From Alphaproteobacteria bacterium (GTDB lineage: Bacteria; Pseudomonadota; Gammaproteobacteria; JAGOUN01), in the NCBI GenBank assembly GCA_021151585.1, contig JAGKWX010000013.1, forward strand, positions 1 to 49,389: 49,389 nucleotides of DNA, in the 5' to 3' direction. Position numbers and translations under genes: made by a program. Shown piece after piece: positions 34,023-43,020 of the stretch; position 1 is the stretch's first letter; the number at the start of each line of letters is the position of its first letter. Under the pieces are notes generated by a model. That model was not told the DNA's origin. It worked only from the letters and a program-made list of their open reading frames with translations, and did no database searches.

Positions 34023-34861
34023 TGAAATAGTTGCTCAATGTCAGATTTTGTAAAATTATATTGCTGATTGCAGTATTCGCACGTCACTGTGAGGATTTTA
34101 TTTGTGAGAAAATAGTCGGTAGACTCTTGTTTTCCCAATAATCGTAACGTATTTTTCGATTTTTCTTCACTACATATGCAATTAAATAGAATAGGCAAGG
34201 TATCAAAAAGTCGAATATTTTCTTCATGAAATATATTTTTTAATAAGCGTTCATTATCCCAGTGAATTAATTCATCAGAAGTTAATGTATTTGCCAATAT
34301 TGAAACATGTTGCCAAAATTCTAATTGTTCAATACTATGACTTGGCATTTTTTGTATGAGAAAACCGGCAAAGAATTCTTTGTCATGCGCTAAAATAATT
34401 TTTGTAGGGACTTGCTCTGATTGTGTAAAATACGTTTCAAGCGCGCTACTAATAGTTTGATGATTAATATCAATAACACTTTGATAGCGCTGGTTATCAC
34501 GTGAATTCTCAATGGTAATGATGAGTTGCCCAGAAAAAAAAGCCTGTTTTAATTCATCGATATTGGCTTCTTCGTCCCATTGCGCCAGGCCACGAATTTC
34601 AGACAGATGATTGCATTTCGCCACGAGCATCTTCAACGCGCCGTCACTTTGAATATGTAATGTTAGTTGACCTTCATATTTTAATGATGACGAGAGTAAT
34701 ACGGAGGCTAGTAATAATTCACCAAGAATATCGCGAATGACCATGGGATAATTATGTTGTTCCATGATCTTGCATGTGCTTGTTTGTAACCGGACAATTT
34801 TTCCGCGTATATCTGCGTTTTCAAAGAGAAATGCTTGTATAAAATCAGTGTTTTGTTTCAT
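34019..34861 (-). CDS. hslO: redox-regulated chaperone Hsp33
   Basis: 280 residues from the ATG at 34861, chosen because family members begin at this point (MKQNTDFIQAFLFENADIRGKIV); starts further upstream up to 34948 are in frame. Hsp33 is a holdase activated by oxidation. LGELLLASVLLSSSLKYEGQLTLHIQSDG is typical of the core. The zinc cysteines near the C-terminus are CIC and CEYC (CxC...CxxC). The last four bases overlap the convergent orphan gene. Confidence 0.93.
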   Translation of the reverse strand: MKQNTDFIQAFLFENADIRGKIVRLQTSTCKIMEQHNYPMVIRDILGELLLASVLLSSSLKYEGQLTLHIQSDGALKMLVAKCNHLSEIRGLAQWDEEANIDELKQAFFSGQLIITIENSRDNQRYQSVIDINHQTISSALETYFTQSEQVPTKIILAHDKEFFAGFLIQKMPSHSIEQLEFWQHVSILANTLTSDELIHWDNERLLKNIFHEENIRLFDTLPILFNCICSEEKSKNTLRLLGKQESTDYFLTNKILTVTCEYCNQQYNFTKSDIEQLFH

Positions 34862-34958
34862 GAAAATATCATCATTATGGTTAAAGTAATCTAATTTTCT
34901 GTTTGGCATGTTGACCGAGAGCTTCACGCCCTCAGTCTTAGATTGCAATAGTTAGTAA

Positions 34959-35011
34959 CTGGCAATTCAGTCTAGTCAATTCCCCAGAGGTTGAGGGGTA
35001 GTTATTGCCAG
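34959..35011 (-). terminator. nested hairpin just after gltA
   Basis: An outer 8-bp stem CTGGCAAT/ATTGCCAG encloses a CCCC/GGGG stem, directly after the gltA stop. There is no U tract, so it may reduce rather than end read-through into hslO. Confidence 0.4.
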
Positions 35012-35012
35012 C

Positions 35013-36290
35013 TTATTTTGTTATCTTTCGTTGTATGGGGCCTGTATATAGTTGACGAGGCCGACCGAGTTTTCTATGTTCGTCCGACATCATTTCATTC
35101 CAATGCGAAATCCAGCCTATTGTTCTTGCTAAGGCAAAAATCACCGTAAACATACTGCTTGGAATGCCAAGAGCGCTTAATGTGATGCCTGAATAGAAAT
35201 CTACGTTAGGGTATAGCTTTCTTTCGATGAAATAAGGATCGCTTAAGGCGATTCTTTCTAACTCTAACGCTACTTGTAAAATTGGGTCATTGTGACGGCC
35301 GACCGCATCTAATACTTGGTGGCATGCTTCTTGCATAACTTTCGCACGCGGGTCATAGTTTTTGTAGACGCGATGCCCAAAACCCATGAGTCGGAATGAA
35401 TCATTTTTATCTTTAGCGCGCGCAATATAGGCTGGGATGTTTTTTACATCACCAATTTGTTTTAGCATATTTAAGCAAGCTTCATTTGCGCCACCATGCG
35501 CTGGCCCCCAAAGAGCGGCAATGCCAGCTGAGATGCATGCGTATGGATTCGCTCCTGTTGATCCAGCTAATCGCACAGTTGATGTTGATGCATTTTGCTC
35601 GTGATCAGCGTGTAAAATAAAAATTTTATCTAATGCGTTTGCTAAGATAGGGTTTTGTTTTCTATGTTCAGTCGGTAATCCAAACATCATGTGTAGAAAG
35701 TTTTCGCTAAAGCTTAGCGAGTTATCTGGGTACATGAACGGTTGGCCTAAAGAATATTTGTAACACATTGCTGCAATGGTTGGCATTTTTGCGACTAAAC
35801 GAATCGCCGTGACCCGACGGCTTTCTGCGTTATTTATATCAATCGAATCGTTATAAAAAGCTGAGAGCGCTCCAACAACTCCGACCATGATAGCCATGGG
35901 GTGTGCGTCACGACGAAAGCCATTAAAGAAGGTACGTACTTGTTCGTGTAATAAAGTATGTTGTTTAACTTCAGTTTCAAATTTAAGAAACTCTTCTTTA
36001 TTCGGTAATTCGCCGTTCAGGAGAAGATAGCATACTTCGAGATAATTAGCTTGTTCAGCCAGTTCACCTATAGGGTATCCGCGATGCAATAATATGCCTT
36101 TATCACCGTCAATAAAGGTGATATCCGAATTACACGATGCTGTAGCCATAAATCCAGGATCATAAGTAAAAATATCATTTTGCGCCAAAGAGCTTACATC
36201 AATAACATTTGGACCTAATGTGCCTGAGAATATTGGCAAGTCAAACGATTTGCCGTCAACCGTTAATGTTGCTTTGCGAGTATCAGTCAT
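35013..36290 (-). CDS. gltA: citrate synthase
   Basis: 425 residues, the type II (hexameric, NADH-sensitive) Gram-negative form. It condenses oxaloacetate and acetyl-CoA. Catalytic-region motifs are AALWGPAHGGANEACLNML, LMGFGHRVYKNYDPRAKVMQ and PNVDFYSGITLSALGIPSSMFTVIFALARTIGWISHWNEM. AGGAGA lies before the ATG, in the 17-nt gap after rne. Co-transcription with rne is therefore likely and unusual. Confidence 0.97.
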   Translation of the reverse strand: MTDTRKATLTVDGKSFDLPIFSGTLGPNVIDVSSLAQNDIFTYDPGFMATASCNSDITFIDGDKGILLHRGYPIGELAEQANYLEVCYLLLNGELPNKEEFLKFETEVKQHTLLHEQVRTFFNGFRRDAHPMAIMVGVVGALSAFYNDSIDINNAESRRVTAIRLVAKMPTIAAMCYKYSLGQPFMYPDNSLSFSENFLHMMFGLPTEHRKQNPILANALDKIFILHADHEQNASTSTVRLAGSTGANPYACISAGIAALWGPAHGGANEACLNMLKQIGDVKNIPAYIARAKDKNDSFRLMGFGHRVYKNYDPRAKVMQEACHQVLDAVGRHNDPILQVALELERIALSDPYFIERKLYPNVDFYSGITLSALGIPSSMFTVIFALARTIGWISHWNEMMSDEHRKLGRPRQLYTGPIQRKITK

Positions 36291-36307
36291 AGTTTTTTCT
36301 CCTTTAC

Positions 36308-38224
36308 TTACGCATTTCCACCATTATCATCTGAGCGTCTAGTATTTTGCGATGGTGATCGGCGTTGTTGATTGCCGCGATAATTGTTTTGCGGGCGTCG
36401 ATTATTACCATTTTGATTTGGGCGACGATTGTTGTTATAGCGACGATTATTTCCCTGATAACGTCCGTGTGAACGTCTTTCTGGCTTTTTCTCTGTTGCT
36501 GCCTCTTCTTTGTCGCCAAATATTGCACCTACAATCGAAGCGATTAGCCCTTTTTTCTTATTGAATTTTGCGTCATGTGTTGATGTCTGTGCTTCTTTTG
36601 GTTTTTCCGGCAAGGCCATGTGTTTAATCGCTGGCGCATGTTCTGCTGTTACCGCATTTTCTTCACCAAAATCCGCCACATCAGTTTTGTTGATAACGTT
36701 TTTAAATTCTAAAGCTAAGCGGTAGCTAGGTTTAGCTAAGCGGCCACTTTGATTTTGTAAACACTCTACTTCAAAATTCGGCACATCCAAATGCATGTGT
36801 GGAATAATTAATAATTGAACTTTTTGACGAGCTTCAATCGCTTGAATAGCGCCACGTTGCTCGTTTAGCAGGTAAGTAGCCACTTCCATTGGGACGTGAA
36901 CACGTACTTGAGATGCGCTTTCGCTAGAAATTCGTTCTTCGATAGAGCGTAAAATAATTAAAGAGATAGAGGGTATGCTGCGTTCGATACCTTGTCCTTG
37001 GCAATGCGGACAAACAATTTTATTCGTTTCGGTAAATGTTGAGCGTAAGCGTTGGCGAGACATTTCTAATAAACCAAAGCGAGAAATTTTTCCTACTTGA
37101 ATTTTGGCGCGATCATTGCTTAGCGCATCACGTAAGCGTTCCTCTACTGCGCGCTGATTTTGATTTTGCATCATATCGATGAAGTCAATAACGATTAAGC
37201 CACCAATATCTCGCAAGCGTAATTGGCGTGCGATTTCATCAGCAGCTTCAAGGTTAGTTTGCAACGCTGTTTCTTCAATATCACTGCCTTTGGTTGCTTT
37301 AGAGGAGTTAATATCGATTGCGACTAACGCTTCAGTTTGATCAATAGCAAGTGAGCCACCTGATGGTAAGCGGATTTGGCGTTGGTAAATAGAGCTTATT
37401 TGTGGTTCTACTTTATGGCATGCAAATAGTGGTTGTGCATCTTCATAAAATTTAATCTTTTCAACAAAATCTGGACGAATAAGTTCGATGTATTTTTTAG
37501 CTTCAGTAAATGCTTCTAGCTCATTTACAATAATTTCGTCGGTATCTTGACGCAAATAATCACGCAAGGCGCGAATCATTGCGTTACTTTCTTGATGAAT
37601 CAGTAATGGTGCGCTGTGGCTGGCGGCGATTTGTTTGATCGCGCCCCATAAGTGGACAAGAATATCCAAATCCCATTGTAGTTCGGCGAGTGAGCGACCC
37701 ACACTGGCTGTTCTGATAATAATTCCCATTTCTTCAGGAGTTGTGAGTTGTCGTAACAGGTCGAGCAAGTCGCTGCGCTCGTTGCCATCGATACGACGGG
37801 ATACGCCGCCCGCTTTAGGTGTGTTAGGCATTAAAACTAGGAATGATCCTGCTAGTGTAATAAATGTTGTTAATGCGGCACCTTTTTTGCCCCGCTCAAT
37901 CTTTTCTACTTGAACAATCAGTTCTTGTCCTTCTTGTAGTAACTCGCGAATAGAAGGGCGTTCGTCTGGTCCAACTGGGCGTGAAAAGTATTCTGGGGAA
38001 ATATCTTTTAAGGGTAGGAAGCCATGACGCTCTGAGCCATAGTCAACAAAGCATGCTTCAAGACTGGGCTCGATGCGAGTGATTTTTCCTTTGTAGATGT
38101 AGGCTTTTGTTTGCTGTTTAGAAACAGCTTCAACATCAAGATGTTCAACTACACCATTATTAACAACTGCAACGCGAAGTTCTTGTTGAAGATACGTTGC
38201 GTCGACTAAAATTTGATTTGCCAT
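36308..38224 (-). CDS. rne: ribonuclease E (short form)
   Basis: 638 residues against 1061 in E. coli. The catalytic half is complete: S1 domain (KAYIYKGKITRIEPSLEACFVDYGSERHGFLPLKDIS), RNase H-like and 5'-sensor region, the DNase I-like catalytic stretch (ALVAIDINSSKATKGSDIEETALQTNLEAADEIARQLRLRDIGGLIVIDFIDMM), and the Zn-link CPHCQGQG. A short tail of about 120 residues ends in an Arg/Asn-rich RGG-like segment. The scaffold that binds RhlB, enolase and PNPase in E. coli is not visible. It is divergent from rluC, as in most gammaproteobacteria. Confidence 0.95.
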   Translation of the reverse strand: MANQILVDATYLQQELRVAVVNNGVVEHLDVEAVSKQQTKAYIYKGKITRIEPSLEACFVDYGSERHGFLPLKDISPEYFSRPVGPDERPSIRELLQEGQELIVQVEKIERGKKGAALTTFITLAGSFLVLMPNTPKAGGVSRRIDGNERSDLLDLLRQLTTPEEMGIIIRTASVGRSLAELQWDLDILVHLWGAIKQIAASHSAPLLIHQESNAMIRALRDYLRQDTDEIIVNELEAFTEAKKYIELIRPDFVEKIKFYEDAQPLFACHKVEPQISSIYQRQIRLPSGGSLAIDQTEALVAIDINSSKATKGSDIEETALQTNLEAADEIARQLRLRDIGGLIVIDFIDMMQNQNQRAVEERLRDALSNDRAKIQVGKISRFGLLEMSRQRLRSTFTETNKIVCPHCQGQGIERSIPSISLIILRSIEERISSESASQVRVHVPMEVATYLLNEQRGAIQAIEARQKVQLLIIPHMHLDVPNFEVECLQNQSGRLAKPSYRLALEFKNVINKTDVADFGEENAVTAEHAPAIKHMALPEKPKEAQTSTHDAKFNKKKGLIASIVGAIFGDKEEAATEKKPERRSHGRYQGNNRRYNNNRRPNQNGNNRRPQNNYRGNQQRRSPSQNTRRSDDNGGNA

Positions 38225-38383
38225 AATTATTTTACCTTATCATGTTAAGGCAGTTTGGTGGCAAACAATACGCAGCCAAAAGGTTCGCAAATTGTGTCTG
38301 TATTTTGTGTTTTAAATTTTGCCGGCTGTTTTCATTATTGGTGAAGGTGGGGCGCAGTCTTGTTGTTTGTTGCTTAAGACTGG

Positions 38384-38418
38384 GCGCCAGCCTTCGCTGG
38401 CATGACACAGTTGCTACT
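38384..38418 (+). repeat. REP-like palindromic element B
   Basis: The core GCCAGC-CTTC-GCTGGC at 38386-38401 plus a 17-base flank (ATGACAC...TTGCTACT) matches element A at 28407-28442 on the other strand. Confidence 0.75.
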
Positions 38419-38661
38419 AATGTTGTAGCCTCTATGTATAATTCAACACAAATTTTCAACTCATTTTAAAAATATTTTTTATCAAAATCTGCCGCTGCTA
38501 GTACTGTTATCGCGACCACAACTACCGTTTAATGCCCAAAAAGGGGCTTGTTGTTTATAAATTGGGCGATTTGCCCACACTCGGCGCTTCTGCGCTCAAG
38601 TAGGAATATAGCAGGGTGTTGTGGTAATATCAATTAATTGTTGTTGCGCCAAATTTGAAGA

Positions 38662-38799
38662 GGGCGAGCGCCACTCGCTGCCACAAGTAGCCGCTCAAAG
38701 GTTCGATGCTGTCAAAATGTTCATTGAATTCATTAGGTTATCTATTTTAGGCTTTTAGATTGTGCGCTGCCCGCGTGTCGTGGTGAGTGGCGCTCGCCC
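38662..38799. repeat. 15-bp inverted repeat flanking about 108 bp
   Basis: GGGCGAGCGCCACTC at 38662-38676 and its exact complement GAGTGGCGCTCGCCC at 38785-38799. The arms are GC-rich in AT-rich surroundings, suggesting a decayed mobile element end pair or a regulatory structure upstream of rluC. Confidence 0.75.
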
Positions 38800-38825
38800 G
38801 GTTGAATAAGTGAGATGATTTCATT

Positions 38826-39761
38826 ATGCCTGTTTCTTACATTACCATTCCCGAAGGATATTCGGATCAGCGAGTCGATAATTTTTTATTTAAAACTTAT
38901 AAAAATATCCCCAAGACGCATATTTATAAAGCTATTCGTAAAGGTGAGGTGCGTGTTAACAAGCAGCGAGTTCGTGCAGATTATCGAGTTGAAGAAGGTG
39001 ATATTCTCCGGATCCCGCCATTTTACCAGCCAGAAGAAAATAAAATTGTTTTAAAGCCTAGTCAGTTCTGGTTAGATATTTTGAAAGCGGCGGTGATTTA
39101 TGAAGATGATGAGATATTAGCTATTAATAAGCCTTCGGGTTTGTCCGTGCATGGCGATAATGGCAGTTATGGTGTGATAGAAAGTATGAAAATACTTTAC
39201 CCCGAATACCCCCATCTCGAGTTAGCCCATCGTTTGGACAAAGAAACTTCTGGTTGTTTATTAATGGCTAAGAAGCGCGGTATGCTCAAAAGGCTTCATG
39301 ATGCGTTTCGTGAAGGGCGCGTTAGCAAGACCTACTATGCGTTGACTTTGGGGCGGTGGAAGAAGTCTGATTTGTATGTGAATTTGCCATTAACGCGCCG
39401 TGATAAAGCAACTCCAGAATGCTGCGTTGTCGTCGATAAATTTAATGGCAAGCCGTCGGTGACGCGTTTTGATATTGCGGACCAATTTGAGTATGCGACA
39501 GGCGTCTTGGCTTATCCTGAGACTGGGCGTACGCATCAAATTCGTGTGCATGCGCAGTATAAGGGTCATCCTTTGGCGGGAGATAATCGTTATGGCGATC
39601 CCAAATTCAATGAATACATGAAATCTTTGGGTTTAAACAGGCTATTTTTGCATGCCTTGCGATTGAATATTCAGCTGCTTAATCACAAGCCTATTAAGAT
39701 TCAGGCCCCACTGGCAGAAGAACTGCAAGCACTTATTGACAAAAAAGCAGATAATCTCTAG
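38826..39761 (+). CDS. rluC: 23S rRNA pseudouridine synthase RluC
   Basis: 311 residues. It modifies 23S rRNA uridines 955, 2504 and 2580 in E. coli. An N-terminal S4 domain (SDQRVDNFLFKTYKNIPKTHIYKAIRKGEVRVNKQR) precedes the RluA-family catalytic domain: ELAHRLDKETSGCLLMAKKR with catalytic Asp, YPETGRTHQIRVHAQYKGHPLAGDNRYGD, and LFLHALRLNI. Its position between rne and rpmF favours RluC over RluD/RluA. Confidence 0.95.
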   Translation: MPVSYITIPEGYSDQRVDNFLFKTYKNIPKTHIYKAIRKGEVRVNKQRVRADYRVEEGDILRIPPFYQPEENKIVLKPSQFWLDILKAAVIYEDDEILAINKPSGLSVHGDNGSYGVIESMKILYPEYPHLELAHRLDKETSGCLLMAKKRGMLKRLHDAFREGRVSKTYYALTLGRWKKSDLYVNLPLTRRDKATPECCVVVDKFNGKPSVTRFDIADQFEYATGVLAYPETGRTHQIRVHAQYKGHPLAGDNRYGDPKFNEYMKSLGLNRLFLHALRLNIQLLNHKPIKIQAPLAEELQALIDKKADNL

Positions 39762-39797
39762 AATCACTGACTTTGTTTTGATCCAAAGAGGATACCA

Positions 39798-39995
39798 ATG
39801 GCCGTACAACAAAATCGTAAGTCACGCTCAAAACGCGATATGCGCAGATCACATGACGCGTTAACAAGTGCAACCTTGTCTGTGGATAGCACCACAGGTG
39901 AAACTCATCGTCGTCATCACATCACTGCAGATGGTTACTATCGTGGTCGTCAAGTAATTGAAGTTGGCGCGAAAGTCGTCGATACAGAAGAGTAA
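39798..39995 (+). CDS. rpmF: 50S ribosomal protein L32
   Basis: 65 residues (E. coli 57) with AGAGGA before the ATG. It begins MAVQQNRKSRSKRDMRRSHDAL and contains RHHITADGYYRGRQVI, the zinc-free proteobacterial form. Compared with E. coli it has a C-terminal extension (EVGAKVVDTEE). plsX follows after 7 nt, the conserved rpmF-plsX link. Confidence 0.97.
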   Translation: MAVQQNRKSRSKRDMRRSHDALTSATLSVDSTTGETHRRHHITADGYYRGRQVIEVGAKVVDTEE

Positions 39996-40002
39996 GAAAA
40001 CG

Positions 40003-41049
40003 TTGACGCGTTTAAAGACTATTGCCGTTGATGCCATGGGAGGCGATCATGGCCCAAAGGTGACTGTGCCCGCGGTTATTCGTGCACTTAAAGAGTTTGA
40101 TGACTTGCAAATTGTGCTTGTCGGTCAAGAGCTTGTGCTCGAACGCTACTTAAAAAAACTGTTGCCTAAGGGGCATCCGAGATTAGTCGTTCGCCATGCT
40201 TCTGAAACCGTAGCTATGGATGAATTGCCTTCTCAGGCTTTGCGCGGAAAAAAAGATTCGTCCATGCGTGTTGCGATTAATCTTGTTAAATCAAAAGAAG
40301 CAGACGCTTGTGTGAGCTCCGGAAATACGGGGGCTCTTATGGCAACTGCTCGCTTTGTATTAAAAACTTTGCCAGGAATAGATCGTCCTGCAATTATGTC
40401 AGTTATGCCCCGTATGAATGGCGGTATTACTCGCATGCTAGACTTAGGCGCAAGTATTGATAATACCCCCGAGCATTTAATACAGTTTGCACTCATGGCA
40501 TCTGTTTTGAGTAGGGCGCTAAGTTCTATTGAAGCTCCAAAAGTTGCTATACTGAATGTTGGAACCGAAGAAATTAAAGGTAACGAATTAGTAAAAAAAA
40601 CTGCAGAAGCATTGCAGCAATGTAAAAATATTAATTACGTTGGTTATGCTGAAGGCGGTGATGCTCTAATAGCTGATTATGATATCATTGTAACGGATGG
40701 CTTTACTGGAAATATTGCATTAAAAGCAATGGAAGGTGCGGCAAAAGCATTTAAACATTTTATGGTTCAGGGCTTTAAGAAAAGCATGTGGACAAGGTTG
40801 GCTTTTTTAATTATCTCTCCAGTGATGAATTCTATTAAAAAAAGTGTTGATCCCGATAATTATAACGGCGCATCACTATTGGGTTTAAATGGTATAGTTA
40901 TTAAGAGTCATGGTGGCGCCAAAGAGTTTGGCTTCTACCGGGCAATTACGGAAGCATATTACGAATTAGATAAAGATGTTATCAATCTTTTAACCACAGA
41001 AATCTCAAAAATCCTCACGCTCAACGAAGAGGGGCATTATGTATTCTAA
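40003..41049 (+). CDS. plsX: phosphate acyltransferase PlsX
   Basis: 348 residues from a TTG at 40003, so that the protein begins (M)TRLKTIAVDAMGGDHGPKVTVPAVIRAL, as in E. coli (MTRLTLALDVMGGD). A longer frame from 39958 would lie inside rpmF. It makes acyl-phosphate from acyl-ACP for phospholipid synthesis. Landmarks: SSMRVAINLVKSKEADACVSSGNTGALMATA, LDLGASIDNTPEHLIQFALM, IVTDGFTGNIALKAMEG, NGASLLGLNGIVIKSHG. The end overlaps fabH by 11 bases. Confidence 0.94.
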   Translation: MTRLKTIAVDAMGGDHGPKVTVPAVIRALKEFDDLQIVLVGQELVLERYLKKLLPKGHPRLVVRHASETVAMDELPSQALRGKKDSSMRVAINLVKSKEADACVSSGNTGALMATARFVLKTLPGIDRPAIMSVMPRMNGGITRMLDLGASIDNTPEHLIQFALMASVLSRALSSIEAPKVAILNVGTEEIKGNELVKKTAEALQQCKNINYVGYAEGGDALIADYDIIVTDGFTGNIALKAMEGAAKAFKHFMVQGFKKSMWTRLAFLIISPVMNSIKKSVDPDNYNGASLLGLNGIVIKSHGGAKEFGFYRAITEAYYELDKDVINLLTTEISKILTLNEEGHYVF

Positions 41050-41992
41050 AATATTAGGCACAGGTTCTTATTTGCCTGAAAAAATTTTAACAAATCAGGA
41101 TTTAGAAAAAATGATGGAAACTAGTGATGAGTGGATTACCACTCGTACTGGTATTAAGCGCCGTCATGTCGCAGCAGAGACTGATACCACCGCTGATCTT
41201 GCAACCAATGCCGCGAGAAAGGCGATGGAAAGTGCGAATGTTGACCCCTCAGACATTGATATGGTGATTGTTGCAACTGCAACATCGGATGATATGTTTC
41301 CAAGCACCGCTTCGTGCGTTCAGCATAAATTAGGATTGCGTAATATTGTTGCATTTGATGTATCAGCGGCTTGTGCTGGTTTTAATCATGGTTTAAGTAT
41401 TGCAGATCAATATATCAAAACAGGCTTCGCAAAAACGATATTAGTGATTGGTTGCGAAATGTTAACGCGCGCTGTTGATTGGAACGATCGTTCAACTTGC
41501 GTTTTGTTTGGTGATGGTGCGGGAGCGGTTGTTTTAGGGGCTTCGCAAGAGCCTGGAATTTTGTCAACACATTTGCACTGTGATGGTTCTCAGCATGACA
41601 TTCTATTTGCGCCAAATACAGTCGTGCAGAAAAATGCAGAATCTCCTTATGTAAAAATGGAAGGGCGTGAAGTATTTCGTCACGCTGTGACACGTTTGGG
41701 TGAGCTGGTAGATGAAACACTGGCGGCTAACAATCTAACGCAACATGATATTGATTGGTTAATTCCCCATCAGGCAAATATACGAATTATCCAGGCAATG
41801 GCAAAAAAGCTACATATGTCCATGGAGAAAGTCATTGTTACTGTAGATGATCAAGGTAATACTTCGGCTGCATCGATTCCATTAGCATTAGATATTGCTG
41901 TTCGTGATGGTCGCGTTAAACGTGGTGATTTGGTTTTATTAGAAAGTTTTGGTGGCGGACTTGTTTGGGGTTCTGCTTTAGTTAGGTACTAA
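41039..41992 (+). CDS. fabH: 3-oxoacyl-ACP synthase III FabH
   Basis: 317 residues with GAGGGG before the ATG. It starts fatty acid synthesis by condensing acetyl-CoA with malonyl-ACP. The catalytic triad falls at Cys112 (DVSAACAGF), His244 (IPHQANIRI) and Asn274 (GNTSAASIP), the same numbering as E. coli. The C-terminal GDLVLLESFGGGLVWGSALVRY is canonical. It is four bases before fabD. Confidence 0.98.
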   Translation: MYSKILGTGSYLPEKILTNQDLEKMMETSDEWITTRTGIKRRHVAAETDTTADLATNAARKAMESANVDPSDIDMVIVATATSDDMFPSTASCVQHKLGLRNIVAFDVSAACAGFNHGLSIADQYIKTGFAKTILVIGCEMLTRAVDWNDRSTCVLFGDGAGAVVLGASQEPGILSTHLHCDGSQHDILFAPNTVVQKNAESPYVKMEGREVFRHAVTRLGELVDETLAANNLTQHDIDWLIPHQANIRIIQAMAKKLHMSMEKVIVTVDDQGNTSAASIPLALDIAVRDGRVKRGDLVLLESFGGGLVWGSALVRY

Positions 41993-41996
41993 TTTT

Positions 41997-42926
41997 ATGA
42001 AAAATTACGCGATTGTTTTCCCTGGTCAAGGTTCGCAATCTTTAAATATGTTAGCGAATTTTGAGGCGCATCAGCCAATTATTAACGAATATTGTCAACG
42101 TGCTTCCCATGTTGTGGGTTATGATATTGCCAAACTAATTGCTGAAGGTCCCGAAGATAAGTTAAATCAGACCGAATATACCCAACCCGCTTTATTAGTG
42201 ACCAGTGTTATTGCTTGGGAAATTTTGAAAACGCAATTATCGCAACAACCTTCCTATTTGTCAGGACATAGCCTAGGTGAATATACAGCGTTAACCTGTG
42301 CAGGGGCTATTGCCTTTGAAGATGCTGTTGGCTTGGTGCAGGCTCGTGGTCAGTTCATGCAATCGGCTGTGCCAGAAGGGCAGGGTGCTATGGCAGCTAT
42401 TGTTGGGCTGGATAATGATAAAGTGCGTGATATTTGCTTCACCATTGCTAGTGAAACTAGTCTGTCTGTTGCTAATTTTAATAGTATTGGCCAAGTTGTT
42501 GTTGCTGGAACACGTCCCAATGTTGAAGCGGTCATTCTTGCTGCAAAAAGTTCAGGTGCAAAAATTGCAACATTATTGCCTATGAGCGTTCCATCGCATT
42601 GCCAACTAATGGTGCCGGCCGCTGAGCGTTTGCGCGATAAAATGGAAAGCATTACGTTTCATACACCCGATATTTCTGTGGTTAATAATGCGGATGTGGC
42701 AATTGAAACATCACCTGAAAAAATTAAAACTGCATTGGTAAAACAGTTATACTCACCTGTAAGATGGGTTGAGGTTATTCAGTGGATATCTAGCCAAAAT
42801 ATTCGAACCATGATTGAGTGTGGTCCTGGAAAAGTATTAACCGGTTTAATTAAAAGAATTGATAAAGAAATAAATGCATTTTCGATTAACCAAGAAGATG
42901 CTGTAAAAGAATTTGCGATAATTTGA
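41997..42926 (+). CDS. fabD: malonyl-CoA-ACP transacylase FabD
   Basis: 309 residues. It loads malonate onto ACP. FPGQGSQSLNML opens the protein; the nucleophile is Ser92 in SGHSLGEYTAL, QARGQFMQSAVPEGQGAMAA provides the carboxylate-binding Arg, and MSVPSHCQLM contains the catalytic His. IECGPGKVLTGLIKRI lies near the end. It is followed by a 94-nt gap containing a REP-like element. Confidence 0.97.
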   Translation: MKNYAIVFPGQGSQSLNMLANFEAHQPIINEYCQRASHVVGYDIAKLIAEGPEDKLNQTEYTQPALLVTSVIAWEILKTQLSQQPSYLSGHSLGEYTALTCAGAIAFEDAVGLVQARGQFMQSAVPEGQGAMAAIVGLDNDKVRDICFTIASETSLSVANFNSIGQVVVAGTRPNVEAVILAAKSSGAKIATLLPMSVPSHCQLMVPAAERLRDKMESITFHTPDISVVNNADVAIETSPEKIKTALVKQLYSPVRWVEVIQWISSQNIRTMIECGPGKVLTGLIKRIDKEINAFSINQEDAVKEFAII

Positions 42927-42958
42927 CTATTTGAGTTTTAAATTGTATTAACTACTGT

Positions 42959-42999
42959 GTCATGCAGCCTTCGCTGGTGTGCAAGCTCGTTGCTGTAGC
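42959..42999 (+). repeat. REP-like element C (diverged)
   Basis: The core CAGC-CTTC-GCTG at 42965-42976, in GTCATGCAGCCTTCGCTGG, is followed by a TTGCTGTAGC-like flank resembling elements A and B but with base losses. It lies in the fabD-fabG gap, where it would sit in the polycistronic mRNA. Confidence 0.5.
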
Positions 43000-43020
43000 A
43001 GAATATTAGAGAGGATAAGT

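Larger units (their letters stand above)
38225..38825. other. rne-rluC divergent intergenic region (601 bp)
   Basis: It contains REP-like element B (38384-38418), a small TGGGC/GCCCA hairpin (38566-38580) and a 15-bp inverted repeat pair (38662-38676 and 38785-38799). In E. coli this gap carries the long rne leader that RNase E uses to autoregulate; a similar leader here is plausible but not demonstrated. No gene is supported. Confidence 0.5.

Noticed and set aside
36304..36528. Frames opposite or out of frame with the RNase E tail
   Set aside because: Low-complexity codons of the Arg/Asn-rich tail create open shadow frames.
38232..38469. 75-aa frames on both strands in the rne-rluC gap
   Set aside because: They span the REP-like element B and have no homology or ribosome site; the shared LGASLRWH string is explained by the repeat.
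42979..43020. Upstream ATG extension of fabG
   Set aside because: It lies in REP-like DNA and lacks a Shine-Dalgarno, whereas the ATG at 43021 has GAGAGG and matches the family start.
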